Shown here piece after piece: positions 10,783 to 20,000 of a stretch of 64,000 nucleotides of DNA. The notes beneath the pieces are model-generated. The model saw only the letters and a program-made list of their open reading frames with translations, did no database searches and had not been told where the DNA came from. The translations under genes were made by a program, and so were the position numbers. The stretch is from Fluoribacter gormanii (GTDB lineage: Bacteria; Pseudomonadota; Gammaproteobacteria; Legionellales; Legionellaceae): positions 38,669 through 102,668 of the forward strand of contig NZ_FTNL01000016.1 in NCBI RefSeq assembly GCF_900156395.1. The letters are read 5' to 3'. Position 1 is the first letter of the stretch. Each line of letters begins with the position of its first letter.

Positions 10783-10830
10783 GCGTGACTTTTGCGTGAC
10801 CTAGATCACGCACTTACAAACTTACGTGAC
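10783..10830. repeat. Cluster of CGTGA repeats beside the tRNA, candidate integrase or Xis arm sites
   Basis: Three direct copies of (G)CGTGAC at 10783, 10794 and 10824 and one inverted copy (TCACGC, 10806-10811) lie within 48 bp between the tRNA and the 3' end of the integrase gene. Short clustered repeats next to the attachment site are what arm-type binding sites look like. Function is inferred from position. Confidence 0.4.
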
Positions 10831-11941
10831 TTTCCCTTAGAGTATTTTGACTGGCAGGTCTACTCTTTGGGTTTCGTAATAACGTTAATATCACTCCGCT
10901 TTTACGATTCTCACAAATCTTATTGGCAGCTTGATATAAACTTTGCAGCTCAGCTGAAGAATAGTGAGTTGTAATCCTACCTGAACGATGCCCAAGTAAA
11001 TCTTGCCTGTCTTCAAAACTTACTCCTGCAGCTCTCAATCGTCTGCCAAACGTATGCTTTAAGTCATGCACTCTTACTTCAGGCAACTTAGCCTTTTCTC
11101 TAGCCTGTCGCCAACCCGTCGATAACATACGACTTAATGGTCGACCTTTAAAACTAAAGACATGAGTAGAATGTTTACCTCTCTGCCCTTCTATCACTTC
11201 CCGAACTGTTTCATTACAAACAATCAACCGTTCTTCACCATTTTTTACCAGTTCACCTGGTACAATAAAAACGATGATGTGTGGCAATTCTGGAATCTGT
11301 ATTTCCCAATCCCAGCGCAGTTCACATATTTCACGATCCCGACATCCGGTGTTTACAGCAAACAAAGCCATATTTTTCAGATGTTCAGGTAACTGCTGAA
11401 AAAGCTTATGCTGTTCATCCCAACTTAATGGATAAGGCTTCCTTAAATCTGGTTCAGGCAAAAGTTTTATCTTTGGTGCTGAATTTAACCAGGTTAAACC
11501 GAACTCATCCATCCATTCACTAGCCGCTAAATTTAATATACGCCGAACAATCATCAAACCATGATTGATAGTTCTCGTGCTCACTTTATCCTTTCTTCGA
11601 CCTTCAATAAAGGATTGCAAGCTACCAATATGAATTGCTTCAATAGGCAAATCCCCGATGTACTTAACCACTTCTCTCAAACGGCCAGCATCATCACTGA
11701 TACTGCGTTTGTGTTGGTTTTCCATCAGAAATTTAGTAGCGGCTTCTTTGAATGTTCTTTTTGGGCGAACACCGTAGACTGTTGCAAGTCTTATCTCTTC
11801 GAGACGCCTTGCGAGATACTTTTCCGCCTCTTCGAGGTTGTCAGTACCAGTGCTTTCGCAAAGTCGTCGTCCGAAGACCTTTTTGTCAATACACCAGACG
11901 CTGCCACGCTTTTGCAGCCCTGGCGTTCTTTTTCGTCCCAT
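10814..11941 (-). CDS. int: ICE tyrosine integrase
   Basis: Site-specific recombinase that integrates and excises the element at the tRNA gene. The 375-aa protein has an N-terminal arm-binding region, a SAM-like core-binding domain around residues 65-165 and a C-terminal catalytic domain with the first Arg box NTGCRDREICELRW, the HDLKHTF box, the LLGHRS box and the nucleophile in THYS. In the second box, Lys stands where HxxR normally has Arg; the rest of the motif is conserved, so the enzyme is probably active. Start ATG 11941 has AGGAG at 11951-11955. It overlaps the 3' end of the excisionase-like gene by 151 nt and ends 91 bp from the tRNA. Confidence 0.93.
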   Translation of the reverse strand: MGRKRTPGLQKRGSVWCIDKKVFGRRLCESTGTDNLEEAEKYLARRLEEIRLATVYGVRPKRTFKEAATKFLMENQHKRSISDDAGRLREVVKYIGDLPIEAIHIGSLQSFIEGRRKDKVSTRTINHGLMIVRRILNLAASEWMDEFGLTWLNSAPKIKLLPEPDLRKPYPLSWDEQHKLFQQLPEHLKNMALFAVNTGCRDREICELRWDWEIQIPELPHIIVFIVPGELVKNGEERLIVCNETVREVIEGQRGKHSTHVFSFKGRPLSRMLSTGWRQAREKAKLPEVRVHDLKHTFGRRLRAAGVSFEDRQDLLGHRSGRITTHYSSAELQSLYQAANKICENRKSGVILTLLRNPKSRPASQNTLRESHVSL

Positions 11942-12168
11942 AATTCCAAACTCCTACGTTTAACTGCCGCGGGACGACCACTACACTGTATATAATCGTC
12001 TACCCAAGCGTCTAAATCAAGCCGGTCAAATGCTACTCCCTGAGTTCCCATTGGAATTTCAACCAGATTTGGCCTGACATCTTTATTAAATCGATGGCGG
12101 TCCATACCTAGATAGGTCGGAGCGTCTCTTAAGCGAATTAATCGAGGGATTAGGTGAATATTGCTCAT
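11791..12168 (-). CDS. Excisionase / AlpA-like small DNA-binding protein
   Basis: A 125-aa protein with a winged-helix-like N-terminal region (LIRLRDAPTYLGMDRHRFNKDVRP) followed by FDRLDLDAWVDDY, a pattern common in excisionase and AlpA-type regulators encoded beside integrases. The C-terminal half is basic and low in conservation, and its coding frame overlaps the start of int by 151 nt, so the two are translationally linked. It probably acts as recombination directionality factor or int regulator. A palindromic operator lies 31 bp upstream of its start codon. Function is inferred from fold resemblance and position. Confidence 0.7.
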   Translation of the reverse strand: MSNIHLIPRLIRLRDAPTYLGMDRHRFNKDVRPNLVEIPMGTQGVAFDRLDLDAWVDDYIQCSGRPAAVKRRSLELWDEKERQGCKSVAASGVLTKRSSDDDFAKALVLTTSKRRKSISQGVSKR

Positions 12169-12198
12169 GACTTCTCAACTCCTGTAACTCACGAAATA

Positions 12199-12219
12199 AA
12201 ATACTCGTTTCGAGTATTT
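12199..12219. promoter_or_regulatory. Palindromic operator upstream of xis/int
   Basis: A perfect 9-bp inverted repeat around a TTT spacer with the core TACTCGTTTCGAGTA. The same 15-bp core occurs in the repressor-lvrA intergenic region (31661-31685). It is 31 bp upstream of the excisionase-like gene and likely binds the S24-type repressor encoded at 30897-31580. Confidence 0.65.
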
Positions 12220-12326
12220 ATTACACCATATTGAGCACATAACTGCAAATGTTTTTTAGGCTATACCTATAAGAGTTTTATTTGTACAATGTTTATCAAA
12301 ATTTAATATAAGTAAGGTGACATCAA

Positions 12327-12512
12327 ATGAGTTTACTGGAAAAACTTGAACACGCTGTAGGAAATGAGTATTTGATCAGCCACAAAGATTTATTGTTAGA
12401 CACAAATCAAAACAAACAGAGGCAGGCTAATTCTAATACAATAGTTTCTGTACAAAGACACCATCAGCCTGATAGCAATAAGATAGTGAATATAAAACAA
12501 GTTAATGAATAA
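12327..12512 (+). CDS. Candidate split-borosin precursor peptide
   Basis: A 61-residue hydrophilic peptide starting at ATG 12327 with a good ribosome-binding site (AAGGTGA, 12314-12320). Its stop overlaps the start of the following methyltransferase by 8 nt, so the two are translationally coupled. It matches no protein I recognise. The N-terminal ~25 residues (MSLLEKLEHAVGNEYL then HKDLLLD) look helical and could be the part bound by the enzyme. The C-terminal half contains two related short stretches, NTIVSVQ and NKIVNIKQV, separated by a His/Gln/Pro-rich linker, which could be the methylated core. The role as precursor is an inference from its size and its neighbour. Confidence 0.6.
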   Translation: MSLLEKLEHAVGNEYLISHKDLLLDTNQNKQRQANSNTIVSVQRHHQPDSNKIVNIKQVNE

Positions 12513-13281
12513 GCTTATAGTAGTAGGGTCAGGAATAAAATCGATTTCCCATCTGACCGAAGAAACTAAACGGGTTATCCAAAGTGCTGATAAGGTACTC
12601 TACCTCATTAATGAAGATAACCTAAAACAATGGATTCAACGAGAAGCAAAAAATTCTGAATCGTTGGATTCTATCTACTTTAGCTTTGAAAAACGGATTG
12701 AAGCATATCAGGCATTAACAAATCATATCATCGAAGAATACAAGAAAGTTTCAATTTTATGTGTTGTTTTTTACGGCCATCCTACTGTTTTTGCAGATTC
12801 GGCACTTAATGCTGTAAGACAAATTAAAGAAAATGGTGGTGAAGCTATTATTTTACCTGCAGTATCAGCCCAAGACTGCTTGTTTAGTGATCTTGAAATT
12901 GATCCAGGTGATCAGGGGTGTTTTTCAATTGAAGCTACAGAGCTGGTATTATTTGAACGGTACATTGATGTTCATGCGCATTTAATACTTTGGCAGGTAG
13001 CAAACTTTGGAAGAACTGATGGAAAAAAAGCTAATAACTTACCAATTTTAAAAGATTATCTAATTGGTTACTATCCAGCAGATTATTCCATCTGTCTTTA
13101 TGAGGCCCCCTCTCTGCCCACTTACATCCCTAGAATAGAGTGGATTCCACTCGGTCATATTGATCAATCAGTTATTTCTTCAATAACGACTGTATATATT
13201 CCACCAATCGAAAAAAAGGGAATTAGCAACAAATACTTAAAGCGGCTCAATCTAACAATTGATGATTTAATACTGAAATGA
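12505..13281 (+). CDS. Borosin-type peptide alpha-N-methyltransferase (TP-methylase fold)
   Basis: A 258-aa SAM-dependent enzyme of the tetrapyrrole-methylase fold. The SAM-site glycine motif VVGSG is at residues 6-10 and the YGHPTVF motif at 90-96, followed by SAQDCLFSDLEIDPG and HLILWQVANFG, which resemble the split borosin methyltransferase SonM of Shewanella as I remember it. Tyr58, Arg64, Tyr68 and Tyr90 keep the same spacing as the catalytic Tyr66, Arg72, Tyr76 and Tyr98 of the fungal borosin enzyme OphMA. Such enzymes methylate backbone amide nitrogens of a peptide. Length and the adjacent small ORF fit a split system. A general tetrapyrrole methylase is the less likely alternative. 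Confidence 0.82.
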   Translation: MNKLIVVGSGIKSISHLTEETKRVIQSADKVLYLINEDNLKQWIQREAKNSESLDSIYFSFEKRIEAYQALTNHIIEEYKKVSILCVVFYGHPTVFADSALNAVRQIKENGGEAIILPAVSAQDCLFSDLEIDPGDQGCFSIEATELVLFERYIDVHAHLILWQVANFGRTDGKKANNLPILKDYLIGYYPADYSICLYEAPSLPTYIPRIEWIPLGHIDQSVISSITTVYIPPIEKKGISNKYLKRLNLTIDDLILK

Positions 13282-13292
13282 TAAATACTCTA

Positions 13293-14588
13293 TTATTTTC
13301 TTAATCGAACGCAACCTCTAAATAATTTCGCATCGCTGGCAAATTGTGTTCTGTTACTGCAATAAGAAAAAGCAAATCGGTTATCGATACCTTCTAATTC
13401 CTCTGAACTATTAATGTTCTTATTATTAGAAGATTTATAGTGGTAAAAAGAGAATTCCATTTGTTTGCTCACATGGTAAAGTGGACTTCCAAACGCAGAA
13501 CTATTATCTGCAGTAAACTCCGACTGATAAGCCAACAGCACATTTTTTAGCATTTCCAGTTCACTGAAAGCGCTGTTGCTTTGATTGGTTTTAAAAGTAT
13601 TAATCTTGGCAAATGGACACTGTAAAGGATAATAAACACTATCAGACGAACCATTCAAAGCTGATGGCACCATTACGGTCGCGGTGTATTCTAAGTCATA
13701 ACATTCATTATAAATTTTCTGAATCGTTTTAACTGGAAAGTATTGCTCATCAATTGCCGGCTTCACACCAATACCTGAGCCCATGCAAATATTAAAAATG
13801 TATTTAGCTGTATCCATGATGAATGGCGTAGGCCTGAAACGATTAATACTCTTGGCACTGAGAAATAAATCGTTACAGGAAGCATCGTAGGTATTTTGAG
13901 TCAGCTTTTTTCTTAATGACTCCGAGAAATAAAGTTTCAGCTTAAGCCATTTATCGTTATGTTTGACTTCATTAATAAACTGCTCAGAAAAATAAAGAAT
14001 CTCGCTATACCAGCTCTCGTTAGTATCCTTCAATATTTCTTTGAATACCTGATAATGCTCATAAGGAGACTTGGGAGCAGGAACAGTAACATTAAAATAT
14101 TTCTGAATTCTTGCATGTTTTCTTTTACAACCGATATTCGGCAATAAAAAAGATGAAAGCGCTCCAGAAGAAACGGACAGCACATTGTTATCAACAGTCT
14201 GATCTTCATCAAAAATAACCTGCATATTAAAAATTGCACCAGGTCCCTGAACACAGTCTGGAAAGATGCGCTCATCTTCACCAAAATAATGCCACTCACA
14301 AAACTTATCCAGTATTAAGCCCAAAGGTAAACTATTTTTGCCATAGCCAAGATGAGAAAATAACTCATTATCGGTGTGCTTGCTGTCAATTTTTTCCATT
14401 TTGCCGTTATTGGTTGGCAGATAAGCATGATTTTTAATACCGAAATGCTCACCAAATTTATAACGAGATAAAAAGAATGGTATTTTTTTGTCAGGTTTAA
14501 TTTCTTCAATGACACGATATATCGATTCGTTGACTGGTTTTAACTTATGTTTGATTTCATCCCATGAAACTCTGGTAATTTTGTTCAT
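13293..14588 (-). CDS. Uncharacterised 431-aa protein divergent from a POT transporter
   Basis: I do not recognise a family. It is a soluble-looking protein without signal peptide or membrane segments. Cys and aromatic residues are frequent, and the C-terminal third has FSYCSNRTQF and LFRGCVRLRK. The ATG at 14588 is chosen; an in-frame GTG three codons upstream is possible. It ends 11 bp after the borosin methyltransferase on the opposite strand and is divergent from the transporter at 14718, with a shared 129-bp intergenic region. A link with peptide or amino-acid metabolism would be speculation from the neighbourhood only. Confidence 0.6.
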   Translation of the reverse strand: MNKITRVSWDEIKHKLKPVNESIYRVIEEIKPDKKIPFFLSRYKFGEHFGIKNHAYLPTNNGKMEKIDSKHTDNELFSHLGYGKNSLPLGLILDKFCEWHYFGEDERIFPDCVQGPGAIFNMQVIFDEDQTVDNNVLSVSSGALSSFLLPNIGCKRKHARIQKYFNVTVPAPKSPYEHYQVFKEILKDTNESWYSEILYFSEQFINEVKHNDKWLKLKLYFSESLRKKLTQNTYDASCNDLFLSAKSINRFRPTPFIMDTAKYIFNICMGSGIGVKPAIDEQYFPVKTIQKIYNECYDLEYTATVMVPSALNGSSDSVYYPLQCPFAKINTFKTNQSNSAFSELEMLKNVLLAYQSEFTADNSSAFGSPLYHVSKQMEFSFYHYKSSNNKNINSSEELEGIDNRFAFSYCSNRTQFASDAKLFRGCVRLRK

Positions 14589-14717
14589 CCTAAACACCCA
14601 TACAGCAATTAAATATCAATTATCATCTTTTGAAAATCAGGATAATTGCAGAAAGGGATTAAGTTTATCCATTTTTAATGATAGAGTCACCTTCCAAAAT
14701 AGTTTTAGGGATAAAAT

Positions 14718-16199
14718 ATGTTGTTATCAGAAAAAATGCCAAAAGGAATTATACCCCTGTACTTAATACAAGCCTTTTCAACCTTTTCCTATGCGATTCT
14801 CTATTCCTCATTATCTCTGTTTCTCACGAAACAACTAGGATTGTCTAATACCCTTTCAAACAGCATTGTTGGATTATTTCTAGCATTTAATTATATTCTA
14901 CATTTACTTGGCGGAGTGATTGGCGGACGATTTCTAAGTAACCGAGCCTTGTTTTTGATTACCACTGCCATACAAACCATTGGCATTTTACTTCTGGCAC
15001 TTTCAGTTAAATCACTGCTTTACCTTGGACTGAGTTTATTTCTGGTTGGATGTGGCTTAAATACTACCGCATACAACAGCATACTGACACAACGCTTTGC
15101 GCCGGATGATAACCGCAGAGATAAAGCCTTTTTCTTCAGTTACTCCGCCATGAATGTAGGCTTTTGCGCTGGCTACATTATCAGCGGCTTTTTTGATTAC
15201 TCCAATCAGTATCAAACGCTGCTCTATGCCAGCATAATGCCAAACGTAATCACGCTTTTACTTATGTGGGGTTACTGGTCGAACCTGAATGATCGTAATA
15301 CCCCCTTACTCAAAGTTAAGAGAATAGCTTCGCTGAATTACAAACAAACCCTTGGATGGGGAATTATCTTATCTCTTATCCCATTCACCTTGCTTTGCTT
15401 TTATAAAGTCCAGTTCAGTAATGGAGCTGTAGTAGGTCTCAGCGTTTTTATGTTTTTTGTCATTTTATACCTTGGCTACCAACAAAAATCGACTTTAGAT
15501 AAGCAAAAGATTATGGCTTTTCTAATTCTGGCAGTAACATCAATTCTATTCTGGATGACCTACTTCACAGGCCCAATGGGCGTAACCCTATTCATTAAAA
15601 ACAATGTCGATAAACACCTGTTCTATTATGAAATGGCGACCCAATGGATTTTGAATATCAATTCCATAGTGATCATTATTGGCGCCCCATTATTATCAAT
15701 AGTACTAACCCGACTGCAGGAAAACGGATACAATGTATCGGTAACCAAACAATTTATATGGGCCTTTCTGATACTGGCCGGCTCCTTTTTCTTGTTATCC
15801 GCTGGCATTCTCTCTGCCAATAAACATGGGTATATTAGTGTTTATTGGGTAATGCTCCATTTTATCACGCAAGCAATTGCAGAGTTACTGATAGGACCAG
15901 TAGGCTATGCGATGATCGGCAGAATTTCTCCACCACAGTTACAAGGTATACTGATGGGCACTTGGATGATGGTATCAGGAGTATCAGCATCGTTATCACA
16001 TTACTTTTCCAATGCTATGACCAAAGGTGAGTCCACGAATCCATTACTATCCAATGGTGATTACCTGAATGTGTTTAATCAGTTGGGTATGTGGGCACTA
16101 TTGGGCGCGCTTTTCCTTTACTTGATCGCCAAAAGAATTAAGCCTGTTATTGAGCAGAAAACAGATTCGAGCTTATCTGAAGCAGTAACAGCCGTATAG
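14718..16199 (+). CDS. POT/PTR-type oligopeptide:proton symporter (MFS)
   Basis: A 493-aa integral membrane protein with about 12-14 hydrophobic segments and the overall pattern of proton-dependent oligopeptide transporters: an N-terminal IQAFSTFSYAILYSSLSLFLTK helix, a GGVIGGRFL loop, and a C-terminal ELLIGPVGYAMIGRISPPQLQGILMGTWMM segment, which is very characteristic of the POT family. The ExxERF motif of helix 1 is not conserved as such, suggesting altered proton coupling or substrate. It likely imports di- and tripeptides or exports a related molecule across the inner membrane. It is divergently transcribed from the unknown gene on its left. Confidence 0.85.
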   Translation: MLLSEKMPKGIIPLYLIQAFSTFSYAILYSSLSLFLTKQLGLSNTLSNSIVGLFLAFNYILHLLGGVIGGRFLSNRALFLITTAIQTIGILLLALSVKSLLYLGLSLFLVGCGLNTTAYNSILTQRFAPDDNRRDKAFFFSYSAMNVGFCAGYIISGFFDYSNQYQTLLYASIMPNVITLLLMWGYWSNLNDRNTPLLKVKRIASLNYKQTLGWGIILSLIPFTLLCFYKVQFSNGAVVGLSVFMFFVILYLGYQQKSTLDKQKIMAFLILAVTSILFWMTYFTGPMGVTLFIKNNVDKHLFYYEMATQWILNINSIVIIIGAPLLSIVLTRLQENGYNVSVTKQFIWAFLILAGSFFLLSAGILSANKHGYISVYWVMLHFITQAIAELLIGPVGYAMIGRISPPQLQGILMGTWMMVSGVSASLSHYFSNAMTKGESTNPLLSNGDYLNVFNQLGMWALLGALFLYLIAKRIKPVIEQKTDSSLSEAVTAV

Positions 16200-16356
16200 A
16201 AAGGAATATCAAACGATAATAATTGATATAAAATAGGTCAAAACTGCATTTTACCTCTGATCTTTTCCATGTAAAAAAACTAATTTTATCGATATCACGG
16301 CTATGGTTTACTGTTTTCGACTGTTGTCGTAATAAGATGAAAATGAAGGATGTTAC

Positions 16357-16599
16357 ATGGAATGTTTTATCGAGGTTTCAGAACCTATTGTTGACTTTAA
16401 GTTTCAATTAAAAAAAGACTCTCAGAAATATTTGATCGATTTCATTCTGTCTTACAGTAAATTGAACTGTAATGAACTAGCCCAAATACTTGGGGCGAGT
16501 CCACTGGTGATCAGCCAAGTATTGGCTGGAAAAAAGTTCTTAGGCCCTTCGAAGGCACACGACTTGTTCCATTATTTTGCCATGATGATTGGGCATTAA
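16357..16599 (+). CDS. Small HTH-like protein
   Basis: An 80-aa protein whose C-terminal half (CNELAQILGASPLVISQVLAGKK) reads as a Cro/CI- or antitoxin-like helix-turn-helix. ATG 16357 is preceded by AAGGA at good spacing. It may be a regulator of neighbouring cargo genes. No toxin partner is visible beside it. Confidence 0.55.
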   Translation: MECFIEVSEPIVDFKFQLKKDSQKYLIDFILSYSKLNCNELAQILGASPLVISQVLAGKKFLGPSKAHDLFHYFAMMIGH

Positions 16600-16839
16600 T
16601 GCTTCTAATTTCTATCAAACCAGATCTGCTCTGTAGTTTTTAGATAACTTAAAGAACAGATCCATCCATCAAATAAATCAATATTTACACACTTTGACTA
16701 TAATCATGCTTGCAAATTGATTAATCAAAATAATTTCATTAGCATAAGCCGGTTTTAAACCTCTTTAGCCTAATGTAATCTAGTTTTTCATTGGCTATAC
16801 TTGTTTTTATATTGCAAAAATAATCATAAGAGAAAAGCA

Positions 16840-17043
16840 ATGAATGATAGGTGGTTATCGGTTGATGAAATTGGAGAGTATCTCGGGGTGAAAAGAGATA
16901 CTGTCTATAAATGGATTAATGATAAAGGAATGCCAGCCCATAAAATTGGACGACTTTGGAAGTTTAAGAAAGAAGATGTTGACAGTTGGGTAAAACAAGG
17001 TGAAGCAAATGCCTCAAACAATGAAAGTTTGAGTACTTCTTGA
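16840..17043 (+). CDS. Excisionase-family (MerR-like) helix-turn-helix protein
   Basis: A 67-aa DNA-binding protein that is almost entirely one winged helix-turn-helix: LSVDEIGEYLGVKRDTVYKWI then MPAHKIGRLWKFKKEDVDSWV, the standard pattern of the excisionase (xis/HTH_17) family. I start it at ATG 16840 (AAGAGA upstream); a TTG 39 bp upstream is less likely. It lies 27 bp before the helicase gene of the restriction-modification cassette and probably regulates that operon, since it is far from the integrase. Confidence 0.8.
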   Translation: MNDRWLSVDEIGEYLGVKRDTVYKWINDKGMPAHKIGRLWKFKKEDVDSWVKQGEANASNNESLSTS

Positions 17044-17070
17044 GTTAATACTGAATGAGAAATTCAACCT

Positions 17071-20000
17071 ATGCAGCTAATAGATAACACATATAATTTA
17101 TGGGGTGATGAACTTAAAAAATCACTACACCCCGGATCTAAATTAAAAATAGCTGCATCCTATTTTTCAATTTATGCATTTGAAGCACTAAAAAAAGAAT
17201 TAAGCCAAATTGAATCATTACAATTTATTTTTACAAAACCAGCGTTTGTTCCCAATGATGTAACTGACAAACTGAGGAAAGAGCATAGAGAATTTTATAT
17301 TCCCAAAAAGATGCGAGAAAAAAACCTTTATGGAACTGAGTTTGAAATACAATTAAAGAATAAACTTAATCAGCGAGCGATTGCTAAAGAGTGTGCTGCA
17401 TGGATAAGGGAAAAGGTTAAATTTCGTTCTAATTCAACCAAGTCACCTATGCAGCAGTTTGCTTGCGTAGATTCGAACCCAGAACAATGCCTTTATACCA
17501 TGATAAATGGTTTTACTGCTGTTGATTTAGGTTATCAAAAAGGTGATGCGATCTCTAATTTCATCAGTAAAGATAATACCTCTCAGAACACTTCAGCCTT
17601 CTTGCAGATGTTTGATCAAATTTGGAATGATACCTCAAAAGTTCAAGATGTTACTGAAACAGTCTGTTACCACATAGAATCTGTGTATCAAGAAAACTCT
17701 CCAGAAAAAATGTATTTTTTTATTTTATACAACATTTTCAATGAGTTTTTGGAAGATTTAAATGAAGATGTTCTACCTAATGACTTAACTGGCTATCAAA
17801 ATACGGTTGTCTGGAATAAGCTATTTAATTTTCAGAAAGATGCAGCAACTGGCATTATCAATAAACTTGAAAAATTCAATGGCTGTATTTTGGCAGATAG
17901 TGTCGGACTTGGTAAAACCTTTACCGCACTGGCTGTCATCAAATATTACGAACTCAGAAACCGATCTGTTCTAGTGCTCTGCCCCAAAAAGCTTGCAAAT
18001 AATTGGCTTAACTATAATAAAAACCTTAAGACTAATTTATTAGCAAAAGATCGCTTGAACTACGACGTCCTATGTCACACCGACTTACAACGAACATCTG
18101 GAGAATCATTTGGCATCCAATTGGATAGAATAAATTGGGGTAATTACGATCTGGTTGTCATTGATGAGTCACATAACTTTAGAAACAATGAGGCTTATAA
18201 GGATAAAGAGACCCGTTATCAAAAACTTATGAATGCAGTTATCAAGGATGGCGTAAAAACCAAAGTTCTCATGTTATCTGCGACACCAGTAAATAACCGA
18301 TTTAATGATTTGCGAAATCAATTAGCCCTAGCTTATGAAGGGGAGTCAGAAACGCTCAGGGATAAATTAAAGACAGGGAAAAGTATTGAAGAAATTTTTA
18401 AGCAAGCTCAAGCTGCTTTTAATGCCTGGAGCAAATTACCAATTGAGCAACGCACCGCTAAAGCTATTTTAGATGTGCTTGATTTTGATTTCTTTGAGTT
18501 ACTGGATAGTGTTACAATTGCCCGCTCGAGAAAACATATTGAAACATTCTATGATACGACAGAAATTGGGTCATTCCCAACTCGGTTAAAACCAATTTCT
18601 TATCGCAGCCCTCTTACTACTCGCAAAGATACTCCTGATTTTAATGAAATTTATCAAGAACTTTTACGACTGAAATTGTCCGTCTATGCACCTGTAAGCT
18701 ATATATTGCCGAGTCGGATAAAGAAATATGAAGATTTATATGATACCACCGTTGAAGGCGGTAAAGGAAAACTACGACAAGTTGATCGTGAAAGAAGTTT
18801 ACAGTCATTAATGACTACAAATTTGCTCAAACGATTGGAGAGCTCAGTTGAAGCATTTCGTTTAACTTTAAAATCATTAAAAAACAACCACACATATATT
18901 TTGAACAAAATTGAGTTATTTAAAAGCAATGGAGAAGTTTCATCTATACATGATTTAGCAGATTCATTAGATAAATTAGAAGCAGAGGATGAGGACTTTT
19001 CTGATCTGGGTGACTTCAGAACAGGTGGTAAAGTTCAAATTAATTTTGCTGATATGGATCTACCCTCCTGGGAATTTGATCTAAAAGCGGATCTAAAGGT
19101 TATTAGTGAATTACTCAATGTGATGGAAAAAATCATTCCTAAAGATGATGAAAAACTTCAAAGCCTCAATCAACATATCGCAAATAAAATTGCTAATCCT
19201 ATTAATCCAGGAAACAAAAAAATATTAATTTTCACAGCTTTTGCTGATACCGCTGATTATTTATATGGTTATTTGTCACCCATATTAAAAGATCAGGGTA
19301 TACATTGTGCAAAGGTAACAGGAAGTAACGGTGCGATTACTACCTTAAAAAAAGGATATGATTTTCAAACTATCTTGACGTTGTTCTCCCCTCTTTCCCT
19401 ACAAAAAGAACAAGTAGTACCAGACGAACCTGAAGAGATTGATGTATTAATTGGCACTGATTGTATTTCAGAAGGCCAAAACTTACAGGATTGTGATTAC
19501 CTGATTAATTATGATATTCACTGGAACCCTGTACGCATCATACAGCGTTTTGGTCGAGTTGATCGAATAGGCTCCAAAAATAAAGTAATACAGTTGGTTA
19601 ATTATTGGCCTGACATCTCTTTAGATGAGTATATTAACCTAAAAGAACGTGTAGAAAACCGCATGGTCATTGTCGACGTTACAGCAACGGGCGATGATAA
19701 TGTTTTGTCAGCACAGGCTAATGATGTTTCATACAGAAAAGAGCAATTGCAGCGTTTACAGGACGAAGTGATTGAAATGGAAGATTTAAAAACAGGAGTC
19801 AATATTACCGATTTAGGATTAAATGATTTTCGAATGGATTTGGTTAATTATGTTAAACATCATGGAGATTTAGACGACCTACCGGGTGGCATGCATGCTG
19901 TGTTACCTGCATGTCCTGAAAAGGGATTATATCCCGGTGTTGTATTTACTTTAAGAAACAGACAACAAAGCATAAACATAAACCAACATAATCGTTTGCA

